From: an uncultured Cloacibacillus sp.
GTDB taxonomy: Bacteria; Synergistota; Synergistia; Synergistales; Synergistaceae
DNA length: 37,162 bases
Reading direction: 5' to 3'
NCBI GenBank assembly: GCA_900545755.1
Contig: URAG01000015.1
Span: forward strand, 1-37,162
Of the stretch, positions 8,509 through 15,333 are shown piece after piece. The notes below the pieces were generated by a model. The model was not told the DNA's origin, ran no database searches, and saw nothing but the letters and a program-made list of their open reading frames with translations. Position 1 is the first letter of the stretch, and every line of letters starts with the position of its first letter. The translations under genes were made by a program, and so were the position numbers.

Positions 8509-8553
8509 TTGACATATTTTTGAATTATATGTTATATAGATTACATATTGTAA
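8509..8553 (+). promoter_or_regulatory. Promoter and operator-like palindrome upstream of umuC-like gene
   Basis: TTGACA at 8509-8514 is followed, after 18 bases, by TATATA at 8533-8538 (or after 17 by TTATAT). Immediately downstream lies the perfect inverted repeat TTACA-TAT-TGTAA at 8541-8553, covering the likely transcription start. It contains TTGTAAAT, an eight-base word also found at 8385-8392 over the -35 region of the divergent promoter. It does not match the E. coli LexA box (CTG-N10-CAG) or the Bacillus one. Confidence 0.6.
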
Positions 8554-8580
8554 ATATATACCTAGGACGGAGGACACCAT

Positions 8581-9903
8581 ATGCGTAAGACCGAGCTCAA
8601 CGACCGAAGAATCGCCTTGGCAGACTGCAATAACTTTTTTGTATCTTGCGAGCGCAGAGTCGATCCAAAGCTCAATGGCCGCCCTGTTGTTGTGCTCAGC
8701 GGCAACGACGGCTGCATCATCTCGCGCTCAAATGAAGTCAAAGCTCTTGGTGTTGCCATGGGCATACCTTATTTCAAAGTTAAGGATTTTCTCGCCTACC
8801 ATGGCGTGGCCATACGTTCAGCTAACCACCGCTTGTATCAGTCCATATCTTCAGAGGTCATGTCACTTATAAATAGGTACTCGGATGTCCAAGAAATTTA
8901 TTCTATAGACGAATGTTTTTTTAATTTAGGTATTCCAAGCATTCCCGATCCTGTCACATACTGCATCAATCTTAGAAAGGAGTTGTGGCGCTGTTGCCAG
9001 ATTCCCGTCTCTATCGGGATCGCTCCGACAAAAACGTTAGCTAAGCTCGGAACGGAATACGCCAAGAAACACAAGGAGACAAACGGGGTATTCTGGATGG
9101 ATATGATGCACTATAAGGACGACGCTTTTATGGAGCAGTTCCTGTGTGCCGATGTTTGGGGGATTGGTCCAAGAGTAGCTAACAGCCTTAATCTTATAGG
9201 GATTAAGACTATACCGCAGATTGTCGCAAAAAATGATGATTGGATAAAAGATAAATACCATATTCCCTTACTCAATACGGTTTGGGAACTCCGCGGTTAT
9301 ATGGTCAGTCCTGTTCAGGATGCACATAAGCCACAACAGAGCATCATGGTCTCACGGTCGTTTGGTGAACCCATCAACACCTTTGCGGATGTAAACGATG
9401 CACTTATCTCTTTCGCCGTTTCAGCAGCGGCACAACTGAGACGCTCAAAGCAAACAGCTCGGCGCATAGACGTCTTCCTATCTACTAACCGTTTTTCACA
9501 GGATTATTACGCGAACACGGCTGGATGTGAGTTTACAGACCCCGTCAGTCTTGACAGTGAGATTATTCGGGCATCAACGTCTCTTCTTAAAAAGATATAT
9601 ATTGAAGGCAAGCAATATAAGAAATGCGGCGTAGTGCTGTCGCGATTTGTAGATACGTCCCATGGAGAACAGGGAAGCCTATTTGCAGACACGAATATGG
9701 AAAAAAGAAAAAAGGCAATGGCTGCGATAGACAAGATCAATAGAGAGAGCGGGAAAAGTGTAATAAAGCCAGCTGCACTGCTTGAAATTCCAGAGAAGGA
9801 AAAGGTTTGGAAAAGTAACTCGGAGTTTCGAACGAAGATGACCGATGATACCGTAATTCCTGGGCACCAACTCCGCTTCCAGTCTCATGCCGACGACTTC
9901 TAA
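8581..9903 (+). CDS. umuC: UmuC-like Y-family (translesion) DNA polymerase
   Basis: Error-prone DNA polymerase of 440 residues that can copy past damaged bases. Catalytic motifs are intact: ALADCNNFFVSCE (D15 and the aromatic steric gate) and YSIDECFFNLG (D110, E111). GIAPTKTLAKLGTEYAKK and the helix-hairpin-helix segment (WGIGPRVANSLNLIGI) follow. A beta-clamp binding motif QGSLF is at residues 364-368. Length and the C-terminal part resemble UmuC rather than DinB. The ATG has GGAGG seven bases upstream. No umuD partner lies next to it. Its codons are clearly AT-richer than those of the late phage genes, which suggests separate acquisition; umuC-like genes are common on phages and conjugative elements. 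It overlaps the convergent gene at 9900 by four bases. Confidence 0.93.
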   Translation: MRKTELNDRRIALADCNNFFVSCERRVDPKLNGRPVVVLSGNDGCIISRSNEVKALGVAMGIPYFKVKDFLAYHGVAIRSANHRLYQSISSEVMSLINRYSDVQEIYSIDECFFNLGIPSIPDPVTYCINLRKELWRCCQIPVSIGIAPTKTLAKLGTEYAKKHKETNGVFWMDMMHYKDDAFMEQFLCADVWGIGPRVANSLNLIGIKTIPQIVAKNDDWIKDKYHIPLLNTVWELRGYMVSPVQDAHKPQQSIMVSRSFGEPINTFADVNDALISFAVSAAAQLRRSKQTARRIDVFLSTNRFSQDYYANTAGCEFTDPVSLDSEIIRASTSLLKKIYIEGKQYKKCGVVLSRFVDTSHGEQGSLFADTNMEKRKKAMAAIDKINRESGKSVIKPAALLEIPEKEKVWKSNSEFRTKMTDDTVIPGHQLRFQSHADDF

Positions 9904-10124
9904 TTATATTGTTCTAGCAATCTTACATACAATTCTTTCGTTTCTTGTGTCATTGGCATGACATCCCACCCCCTGTCGTAGTTGCAGACGGTTTTGCCAT
10001 TCAGGCTGATCCAAAGCTTTGAGATTCTGCCGCCGTCGATGCCGAACTCGCTTCTTTCGTCGAAGCACTTGACCTGGTACTCATATTCTCCATCTTTACC
10101 TTTATAAAACCACTTGATCCACAT
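9900..10124 (-). CDS. Small conserved-looking protein of unknown function
   Basis: Protein of 74 residues beginning MWIKWFYKGKDGEYEYQVKC and containing EFGIDGGRISKLWISLNGK. It looks like one globular beta-rich domain without membrane segments; small proteins with this FGIDGGRISKL pattern occur in many Firmicutes-type genomes and phages, but I cannot assign a function. The ATG is preceded by AGGAGG at seven bases. It has its own promoter region (10169-10196) rather than being read with the spanin genes, because a terminator lies at 10206-10233. Convergent with umuC. Confidence 0.7.
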   Translation of the reverse strand: MWIKWFYKGKDGEYEYQVKCFDERSEFGIDGGRISKLWISLNGKTVCNYDRGWDVMPMTQETKELYVRLLEQYN

Positions 10125-10168
10125 ATCGTTTCCTCCTGTCGCTGGGCCTTCCGCCCTTGTCGTGTGGT

Positions 10169-10196
10169 AGTTTAACTCGTTAACGTGTTAAGTCAA
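10169..10196 (-). promoter_or_regulatory. Promoter with 20-bp near-palindrome
   Basis: Minus-strand TTGACT (10196-10191) and TAAACT (10174-10169), spacing 16. The spacer contains a 20-base near-perfect inverted repeat: TTAAC at 10172-10176, GTTAAC at 10179-10184 and GTTAA at 10187-10191. This is the arrangement of a repressor operator. It would control only the gene at 9900-10124. Confidence 0.5.
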
Positions 10197-10205
10197 GTGA
10201 TAATA

Positions 10206-10233
10206 AAAAAATCGGGGCGGGTTTCCCCGCCCC
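10206..10233 (-). terminator. Factor-independent terminator ending the lysis module
   Basis: Stem GGGGCGGG (10214-10221) with CCCGCCCC (10226-10233), four-base loop, followed on the minus strand by GATTTTTTTATTA. It starts only three bases after the stop of the gene at 10237 and closes the late transcript. Confidence 0.85.
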
Positions 10234-10236
10234 TGT

Positions 10237-10650
10237 TCAGTTCGCCGCGGCACCTGCGGCCACGCCTATGACGAGCCCCAACAGCAGCCGGCCGAAGCCG
10301 CGTTCGCGTTCAGCCTGCGCCTGGCGCTTGTAGGCGTCGGATATATCTTTGAGGATTTCGTTCTGTTCGCGCAGGAGCCGGCGCTCTTCGCCGCTGGCCG
10401 CCACGTAGGCGTTGAGTTCGTCGACGAGCTCATTCGTGCTCTTGCGCTCCGCAGCGAGCGCCTGCCGGACGGCTTCAACCTCGGCCACGAGCGCCGCGTT
10501 GTCGGATATGACTTCGCGTATATCACTCTTCGGAGCCTGTATCTGTTGCCCGCTCTCGGTCAGCGTTGCGGCTCCGTGCGCCGGATATGAGACGGTTATA
10601 AGCAGCAAGCAGCTCATCGTCAGACAGAGTGCGAGCTTTGCGGTACGCAT
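10237..10650 (-). CDS. Probable outer-spanin-like exported protein (Rz1 position)
   Basis: Protein of 137 residues with a signal peptide (about 1-26, ending SYPAHGA), a central coiled coil (about 45-115, rich in E, A, R) and a hydrophobic, glycine-rich C-terminal segment (GRLLLGLVIGVAAGAAAN) that may insert in a membrane. Its first 128 bases lie inside the upstream Rz-like gene in another frame, the arrangement of phage spanin pairs that join inner and outer membrane at lysis. A classical lipobox is not evident (the only cysteine context is LTMSC), so it is not a standard lipoprotein o-spanin. AGGGAGGTGA lies ideally upstream of the ATG at 10650. Confidence 0.6.
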   Translation of the reverse strand: MRTAKLALCLTMSCLLLITVSYPAHGAATLTESGQQIQAPKSDIREVISDNAALVAEVEAVRQALAAERKSTNELVDELNAYVAASGEERRLLREQNEILKDISDAYKRQAQAERERGFGRLLLGLVIGVAAGAAAN

Positions 10651-10960
10651 CGGACGTCACCTCCCTTATCGCGCGGTCGTGCTCCTGTTGGAGCCGGACT
10701 ATCTCCTCGCGCTTGCGGTCGAGCGCGACGCGGAGGCTCGTCACGTCGTCTTCGAGCTGGCGCACCTGCTCAACGCTTTGCGCGTAGGCCGAGCGTAGAG
10801 AGGATATTTCGCGCGCGGTCGAGGACTCGCGCGCCCAGACTCCGCAGAGCAGCAGGGCTATGAGAGCCAAGCCAACGATATACCACTTGTGAGATGCGAG
10901 CCAGTCAGCCGCCAGGCTTAGTTTGTCCTTTACCCAGTTTTTCAGGCTGTTGATGTCCAT
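10523..10960 (-). CDS. Rz-like inner-membrane spanin
   Basis: Protein of 145 residues with one N-terminal transmembrane helix (about 28-45, WYIVGLALIALLLCGVWA) and a long periplasmic coiled coil (about 50-115). This is the topology of i-spanins such as lambda Rz, which span the periplasm and disrupt the outer membrane in the last step of lysis. It overlaps the upstream membrane protein by 56 bases and carries the start of the o-spanin-like gene inside its 3' end. GGAGG is eleven bases before the ATG. Sequence conservation is low in this family, so the call rests on topology and position. Confidence 0.65.
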   Translation of the reverse strand: MDINSLKNWVKDKLSLAADWLASHKWYIVGLALIALLLCGVWARESSTAREISSLRSAYAQSVEQVRQLEDDVTSLRVALDRKREEIVRLQQEHDRAIREVTSDAYRKARTLSDDELLAAYNRLISGARSRNADRERATDTGSEE

Positions 10961-11225
10961 TGTGTCCGTGTCCTCCTTCCGGCGGGTTGCGCCAGCGTTT
11001 TGCGGTGTAGCAGCCCCAGACCGCGCCCGTCAGAGTGCAAAGCTCTGTGTATGACGGGAACATAAGCCCGGTCCTGCACCAGTAGACCGTCACGGCTATG
11101 ACGGTCGTCGTGAGCGCGAAACAGGCTATGCGCGGCAGAGACATAGCCTTGAACTCTAAATCGTCGTAGAGCGTCAAGGCTATGTCGTGAAGCGGCTTAG
11201 TGATGAAAACTGTCCACCGTTGCAC
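10905..11225 (-). CDS. Small membrane protein, holin candidate
   Basis: Protein of about 106 residues if read from the GTG at 11225; an internal ATG (MSLPRIACFA, 11144) is an alternative. It has two predicted transmembrane helices (ACFALTTTVIAVTVYW and SYTELCTLTGAVWGCYTA) joined by a short loop, and a polar tail rich in G, H, Q and K. Two short helices and a charged C-terminus next to an amidase fit a class II holin. It overlaps the preceding coiled-coil gene by 29 bases and the spanin gene by 56, a compact lysis cassette. Holin identity is inferred. Confidence 0.55.
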   Translation of the reverse strand: MQRWTVFITKPLHDIALTLYDDLEFKAMSLPRIACFALTTTVIAVTVYWCRTGLMFPSYTELCTLTGAVWGCYTAKRWRNPPEGGHGHNGHQQPEKLGKGQTKPGG

Positions 11226-11475
11226 AGCCGCCGCTCTCCAGATGATCTAAACGCTTGTGTGCCGATTTAACGTCACGCTCCACCATGGCGATGCGCTCCT
11301 GCTGCCTGTCAACGCGCTCGTCCTGCCGCGCAAGCTGGCTGCTCAGTTTTTCGATGGAGATTTCAAGTCGGCTTATGGACTCTTTAAGCGGGTTGATGAT
11401 AAGCGCTTTGAGCAGGGCTATCGCAAACGTGATGATCCCGATGTAGACTGTCACGTTTTCAAGGGTTATGTTCAT
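11197..11475 (-). CDS. Membrane-anchored coiled-coil protein of the lysis module
   Basis: Protein of 92 residues: one N-terminal hydrophobic helix (about 8-28, TVYIGIITFAIALLKALII) followed by a coiled coil with many charged residues (LEISIEKLSSQLARQDERVD). The layout resembles XhlA-like or DUF2730-like phage membrane proteins that accompany holins. It starts 20 bases after the amidase gene with a clear ribosome binding site (AGGAG). It could help the holin or anchor the amidase; the sequence does not decide. Confidence 0.6.
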   Translation of the reverse strand: MNITLENVTVYIGIITFAIALLKALIINPLKESISRLEISIEKLSSQLARQDERVDRQQERIAMVERDVKSAHKRLDHLESGGCATVDSFHH

Positions 11476-11495
11476 GGACTATCACTCCTGTCATG

Positions 11496-12032
11496 TTATA
11501 GCAGCGCCTCGACTATCCCGTCTGCTATGGCTTTCGCCGCGTCGTCCTGCCAGGCTAAATTCGTCAGCTTCGCGCGATCGATTGGATTGCTGATAAAACC
11601 CAGCTCTACGAGCACCGCAGGCATGGCGGTCTCGCGCAGCACCGCGAGGTCTTTGGACTTGACGCCGCGACCGCGGAGGCCGCAGACGGGAAGCAGCTTG
11701 TCGTAGATGACGCGCGCGGCGCGCTTGGACGCCTCGGATGCGCGCGTGTATTGGTAGACCTCCATGCCAGTTGCGCGGGCGTTGTCTTTCGCGCTGTTGC
11801 AGTGGACGCTGACAAAGAGGATTGCTTTGCCTTCGTTCGCCATGCGCGCGCGGTCGGAGAGCTCGACGAAGACGTCCGTCTCGCGGGTGAGCATGACAGT
11901 GCAACCTTTGGCTTCAAGGTACGAGCGTATCTTCTTCGCGACGTTGAGGACGACGGCTGACTCGCGGACGCCGCCGCCTGTAGCCCCGGGGTCTTTACCT
12001 CCGTGACCGGGGTCAATGCATACTGTTTTCAT
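11496..12032 (-). CDS. N-acetylmuramoyl-L-alanine amidase (endolysin)
   Basis: Zinc amidase of the Amidase_3 family (178 residues, a single catalytic domain) that cuts the bond between muramic acid and the peptide stem of peptidoglycan. Zinc ligands are visible: the histidine in IDPGHGGKDPG (H9), a glutamate in GGGVRESAVVLNVA, and the histidine in FVSVHCNSA; the catalytic glutamate is in AVLVELGFISNP. There is no signal peptide or cell-wall binding domain, so it depends on a holin for release. ATG at 12032 with AGGGGG upstream. It lies between a small membrane protein and the holin candidates. Confidence 0.93.
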   Translation of the reverse strand: MKTVCIDPGHGGKDPGATGGGVRESAVVLNVAKKIRSYLEAKGCTVMLTRETDVFVELSDRARMANEGKAILFVSVHCNSAKDNARATGMEVYQYTRASEASKRAARVIYDKLLPVCGLRGRGVKSKDLAVLRETAMPAVLVELGFISNPIDRAKLTNLAWQDDAAKAIADGIVEALL

Positions 12033-12038
12033 TGCGGT

Positions 12039-12230
12039 CTACCCCCTTTCTCCTACGAAATCAACGACTTTATCGCATAGCCTCGAAAGCGTTTTGAAGG
12101 GCCACGCTATGAGCCAGCCCACACCCCAGAAAGCCAGGGACGCTGCGACGAAAAAGTAGACCAGTACGAAGCGGCCGGCACTGAACAGACACGCGAAAAA
12201 ACAAAGGATTTTTTCAAGCAAATATATCAC
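12039..12230 (-). CDS. Small membrane protein upstream of the amidase
   Basis: About 63 residues, mostly hydrophobic, with one or two transmembrane stretches (FFACLFSAGRFVLVYFFVAA and LAFWGVGWLIAWPF) and a short basic, then acidic tail. The longest reading begins at GTG 12230; a TTG at 12221 is better placed relative to GGGGTG, so the exact start is uncertain. It starts 13 bases after the second of two terminators and ends seven bases before the amidase. It could be another holin or an antiholin. Function unknown. Confidence 0.5.
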   Translation of the reverse strand: MIYLLEKILCFFACLFSAGRFVLVYFFVAASLAFWGVGWLIAWPFKTLSRLCDKVVDFVGERG

Positions 12231-12242
12231 CCCAAAAAGCGA

Positions 12243-12296
12243 CGGAGCCCCGAAGGGCTCCGCAAGGCAAAAAATAAAGAGCCTCCGAAGAGGCTC
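12243..12296 (-). terminator. Two tandem factor-independent terminators after the tail-tip genes
   Basis: First hairpin on the minus strand: GAGCCTC-TTCG-GAGGCTC (12296-12279), followed by TTTATTTTTTG. Second: CGGAGCCC-TTCG-GGGCTCCG (12262-12243), followed soon after by CTTTTTGG. Both have the stable UUCG loop. They separate the tail-tip cassette from the lysis genes, whose first start codon follows within about 12 bases, leaving no room for a promoter in between. Confidence 0.9.
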
Positions 12297-12299
12297 CGT

Positions 12300-12611
12300 C
12301 TATTCCGTGTGCGAGTGGTACGTGATGTACAGCTTCATCTTCGGTACTGTTACGTCAGGCGTGAGACAGCGGCGTTGTGCCAAGCCACGCCAATCCGGTA
12401 CGTTGAACGTCTCTTTACCGTCTCCGTCACCGTAGGCAGTGCCGATGACCGCGAACAGCTCCGCGTATTCCGCGCGGCTAACGGCGCGGCCATCGCAAAG
12501 CAACGCGTAGCCCGGCGCTATCTCGGCAGGCTCTTCGCGTACCTCGCCCGCTGCGTAATATTTTTCAAAGCCACACAAGTTGCCACACTCGTCCAATGTT
12601 TCTCTGAGCAT
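12300..12611 (-). CDS. Tail-collar domain protein 6 (short)
   Basis: Sixth and shortest (103 residues) of the tandem collar paralogs. It keeps the core of the phage tail collar domain (PF07484 type): PGYALLCDGRAVSRAEYAEL, IGTAYGDGDGKETFNVPDWR. Its N-terminus retains a degenerate DE-G motif (LDECGNL). It lacks the roughly 70-residue C-terminal part ending NRP-N-A--CI-Y in the others and finishes with VPKMKLYITYHSHTE, so it is a shortened copy or a different end. ATG 12611 is preferred over GTG 12620 because GGAGG lies eight bases upstream. It is the last gene before the double terminator. Confidence 0.85.
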   Translation of the reverse strand: MLRETLDECGNLCGFEKYYAAGEVREEPAEIAPGYALLCDGRAVSRAEYAELFAVIGTAYGDGDGKETFNVPDWRGLAQRRCLTPDVTVPKMKLYITYHSHTE

Positions 12612-12643
12612 CACGACCACCTCCGAGGATATTATCTCTTATC

Positions 12644-13213
12644 CTACTCGTATATTATGCACCAAAGCAGGGCAACGTTGACTGGGCGATTTTCGGCGGC
12701 GGTGGGGACGACTGTTGAAGCGTCGAAAATCATACCGTCCGAAACTGCCGGTGTTGGGTCCTGTCTCGCGGAACTGTTTATCGTAAGGCTACTACCGTAT
12801 TTATTTATATCGTTACCTCGCTTAAACACTCCTCTCCCATTTTGCGCATACTGTCCACCTATAGCAGCTTCTGGCTGGAATATATAGTCAATAAAATATC
12901 CTGTAATATTCCGTATCGCATCCCCCTGTCGCTCGCCCAACGCCGCCGCATTGCCGCCCGTCCCGCGCACAAACACGCCGCGCATATCCGGCAGATTAAA
13001 CGTACTCACGCCATCCCCCGCCCCCGCCTTGGTGCCGAGCACCTGAAAAAGCTCCTTGTACGCCTCGCGGCTTATCTCGGAGCCGTCGCACGCCAGCGTC
13101 CCAGGCGGCGCTGTCTCGCCGTAATACGGCAACACAAAGCCCACGCCAGCGTTGATGACTACTTTCTGCAGCTCGCCGAGTTCGTTCGGCATATACGTCG
13201 CATAGTACGCCAT
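12644..13213 (-). CDS. Tail-collar domain protein 5
   Basis: Collar paralog of 189 residues. Order: N-terminal attachment-like segment (YATYMPNELGEL), collar core (PPGTLACDGSEISREAYKEL, GAGDGVSTFNLPDMRGVFVR), a variable middle rich in aromatic, Q and N residues, and the conserved C-terminus VPTAAENRPVNVALLWCIIY. Such proteins form the distal tip of tail fibres and contact the host surface. The ATG at 13213 follows GGAGG by eight bases. A short ORF with a six-G tract lies just upstream (13257-13310); shifting its frame by one base (five or eight G) would fuse it in frame to this gene. Confidence 0.9.
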   Translation of the reverse strand: MAYYATYMPNELGELQKVVINAGVGFVLPYYGETAPPGTLACDGSEISREAYKELFQVLGTKAGAGDGVSTFNLPDMRGVFVRGTGGNAAALGERQGDAIRNITGYFIDYIFQPEAAIGGQYAQNGRGVFKRGNDINKYGSSLTINSSARQDPTPAVSDGMIFDASTVVPTAAENRPVNVALLWCIIYE

Positions 13214-13256
13214 CACGCAGCCCTCCTTTGGAGAGCGGCGATGATGACAATACGAT

Positions 13257-13310
13257 TCAGCTAGGGAGGATTGCCCCCCATGTACATTTTCTAGTAGTAA
13301 ACTTAATCAT
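13257..13310 (-). CDS. Short ORF with G tract before collar protein 5
   Basis: A 17-codon ORF (MIKFTTRKCTWGAILPS) starting at ATG 13310 about ten bases after a GGAG. The G tract is six bases (13274-13279). In the present state it stops at 13257, 44 bases before collar protein 5. With five or eight G the frame stays open through CAA TCC TCC and runs straight into the collar-5 ATG. It is related in layout, not clearly in sequence, to the three other short ORFs of this cassette. Whether it is translated is unknown. Confidence 0.35.
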   Translation of the reverse strand: MIKFTTRKCTWGAILPS

Positions 13311-13323
13311 GGTTTATTTCTCC

Positions 13324-13884
13324 TTACACATAAATAATGCAGGGCAGGAACGCGATGTTCCGCGGGCGGTTCTCGTCTGCGGTTGGAACGACAGTACTTG
13401 CATCAAATTTGATTTGGTCACCGTACGCTGAAAATGCCAGTTGGACTGCTTGCTGAACACCCATACGAAAATCTTCAACTTGTGGGTTAGAAAAAACGCC
13501 ATAAGCGTATGGCCCAGCATCCTCATCAGGCTCTGCATCTGTAAATTTTTGATATAGAATGCTGCCGAATTGCCCGACTATATTACGAATTGCATCACTT
13601 TGCTTACTACCAACCGCCCTGCCGCTCCCTGAGAACCGCGGAAACTCGTCGCGCCAGTCCGGCAGCGTGAACGTGCTTACTCCGTCTCCTGCGCCGTACC
13701 GCGTGCCGATTTTCTCGAAAAGCTCATGGTACACTGCTCGGCTTACCGCGCTTCCGTCCGCTATGAGGGTGCCTTCGGGCGGCTCGTCGGTCGTAGCAAG
13801 CAGCAGGTGTCCGGTCCAGTCCGGCAGACAGACGGTGACGTCGTTGCCGTACTCGTCTTTTGCGTAATAAGTAAGGGAGGCCAT
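13324..13884 (-). CDS. Tail-collar domain protein 4
   Basis: Collar paralog of 186 residues. The N-terminal segment has the DEYGND motif shared by copies 1-4, the collar core is PPEGTLIADGSAVSRAVYHE and GAGDGVSTFTLPDWRDEFPR, the middle (about 95-150) is unlike the other copies, and the end VPTADENRPRNIAFLPCIIY is conserved. GGGAGG precedes the ATG at 13884. Upstream is the short ORF at 13917-13988 with a nine-G tract. The pattern of conserved ends and variable centre is what is expected for receptor-binding tips. Confidence 0.9.
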   Translation of the reverse strand: MASLTYYAKDEYGNDVTVCLPDWTGHLLLATTDEPPEGTLIADGSAVSRAVYHELFEKIGTRYGAGDGVSTFTLPDWRDEFPRFSGSGRAVGSKQSDAIRNIVGQFGSILYQKFTDAEPDEDAGPYAYGVFSNPQVEDFRMGVQQAVQLAFSAYGDQIKFDASTVVPTADENRPRNIAFLPCIIYV

Positions 13885-13916
13885 TTATCGCGCCTCCCTT
13901 GAATCCGTGCTATGCT

Positions 13917-13988
13917 TTAGGTTGCATACTCTATGAAAGTGTTGCTCACAGAGCGCCCCCCCCCGTATGCATTACGTATGGTTATCAT
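13917..13988 (-). CDS. Short ORF with nine-G tract before collar protein 4
   Basis: A 23-codon ORF starting ATGATAACC at 13988 with AGGAGG ten bases upstream. It encodes MITIRNAYGGGRSV and ends FIEYAT at 13917. The three glycines are the G tract (13956-13964). With one more G the frame would run to a TAA directly adjacent to the collar-4 ATG (TAAATG). DNA around it, including ATGATAACC, ACGGGGGGGGGCGC and a TCATAG-GCAAC-TA segment, is shared with the short ORF at 16051-16098, so the two are diverged copies. No known family recognised. Confidence 0.45.
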   Translation of the reverse strand: MITIRNAYGGGRSVSNTFIEYAT

Positions 13989-13993
13989 AGGAT

Positions 13994-14779
13994 TTATGCC
14001 TCCTGTGCAGCCATAAAAGCAGCGAGGTCAAAACTTGGGACTATGGCGTCAAGTTCGTCTTGTGAGGTCGCGGCAGCCGCAGCCGCCCACTCGGCGCTCT
14101 GCTTGCCCATAACCGGCACTTGCAGAGCAGCAGCCGCCGCCGCGTTGACCTGTATACGCTGCGCGAGGTACTCGGGCGTCATCTGAGTGTCTCCCGCCGC
14201 CTGACGCGCTTGCGCGAGCGCGGTGACGAAAAGCGCCGCCTTAGTGTCGGTATTGCCCGCAAGGATATCTTCAGCGCCCTCCGACTGGAGCTGCCACGTG
14301 TCTATTTCACCCTGCGAGTAGCCCTGTTTGGTTGTCGCCATGATGCCGTCGTAGTATGATATGATGCTCGCTTTTTTGCGTTCTTTCTGCGTCGCGAACG
14401 GGACTTTCCACGACTGGGAGTCTTCGTCCCACTCGCTGGACATGTCTGCCGGCTCTACCTGCGTCCATGCCGCCTCGTCAGGTTCGACGCCGATCTCTTT
14501 TATCTCATGCAGTTCTTTGGTCGCCTTGTGGTACCACTTTTCGCCGCGGTGGTCGGGCTTCTGCTCCCATGCTTGGTTCGCTGGGTTCCAGCAGCGTGCT
14601 TTCTTCTCTTCTGCTGTCGGCGGCTCCGTCGTGGTCGCGCACGCCGGTATAAGCCACTTGTTTTCGCGAGGACTCCACTGCGAGGTCGGAGTCTGGTCTG
14701 GTTTGTATTCTCCCGTTGCCTTGTCATAGGCATATAAGACTGGTGCGGCGGGTTTTTCCGCCTGCTGGTTTGTGCTCAT
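13994..14779 (-). CDS. Tail fibre assembly (chaperone)-like protein
   Basis: Protein of 261 residues. The N-terminal half has the repeated short, W-rich modules of tail fibre assembly proteins (YAYDKATGEYKPDQTPTSQW, CWNPANQAWEQKPD, WYHKATKELHEI, DEDSQSWKVPF); the C-terminal half is helical and alanine-rich (QVNAAAAAALQVPV). Proteins of this kind fold or attach fibre subunits during tail assembly. It lies in the middle of the collar-protein array, between copies 3 and 4, rather than after it, which suggests the array grew by duplication on both sides. ATG at 14779. Confidence 0.7.
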   Translation of the reverse strand: MSTNQQAEKPAAPVLYAYDKATGEYKPDQTPTSQWSPRENKWLIPACATTTEPPTAEEKKARCWNPANQAWEQKPDHRGEKWYHKATKELHEIKEIGVEPDEAAWTQVEPADMSSEWDEDSQSWKVPFATQKERKKASIISYYDGIMATTKQGYSQGEIDTWQLQSEGAEDILAGNTDTKAALFVTALAQARQAAGDTQMTPEYLAQRIQVNAAAAAALQVPVMGKQSAEWAAAAAATSQDELDAIVPSFDLAAFMAAQEA

Positions 14780-14799
14780 ATTTTGTTGTCTCCTTTCGA

Positions 14800-15333
14800 T
14801 TATTCGTAAACTATGCAGAAGTTGAAGGCCGTGCCTTTGGGCTGAACATGCGTTGAAGTACCATATATAGGATTGGCATTCGAGGCTTTGAACCTAAAGC
14901 CATTGATTTGCTGCCGGTCCGTCTGCCCCCCCGGCAATGAACCGCCAGGCTGGACTGTAACCTCGAAACCACCGTATGTCTTTGTGCCATTGAGAGTAGC
15001 AAATGTAATGATATTAGTGGTTGTAATTGCGCCTTCTATATCCGGCAGCCCATCCGCCACCGCCGCCCCGACCGCGCGCCCGTTCCCCGCCGCGTAGATA
15101 ACGTCCTCAGCTGTCGGCAGCGCGAAGGTGGCTATGCCGTCGCCGCCGTACAGTGTACCAAGCTTAGCGTAGAGTTCCGGGTAGGCCGCGATAGAGATAA
15201 GACTGCCATCGCACGCGAGACAGTGCGCCGGGACGCCCGAGAAGCCGAACATCTTGATTTCCCCGACATAGCCCGAGCTGACGAGTCCTGCATCATTGCC
15301 GTACTCGTCTACGCCGTAGGTCGTGCTGTTCAT
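14800..15333 (-). CDS. Tail-collar domain protein 3
   Basis: Collar paralog of 177 residues: N-terminal YGVDEYGNDAG, core HCLACDGSLISIAAYPELYA and YGGDGIATFALPTAEDVIYA, a glycine-rich middle (TKTYGGFEVTVQPGGSLPGG) and a C-terminus YGTSTHVQPKGTAFNFCIVY that pairs with copy 2 (YGASTHVTPESVAVLPCIVY) rather than the NRP type. The ATG at 15333 overlaps the stop of the upstream short ORF (ATGA), so translation may be coupled to it. GGAGG lies seven bases upstream. Confidence 0.9.
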   Translation of the reverse strand: MNSTTYGVDEYGNDAGLVSSGYVGEIKMFGFSGVPAHCLACDGSLISIAAYPELYAKLGTLYGGDGIATFALPTAEDVIYAAGNGRAVGAAVADGLPDIEGAITTTNIITFATLNGTKTYGGFEVTVQPGGSLPGGQTDRQQINGFRFKASNANPIYGTSTHVQPKGTAFNFCIVYE

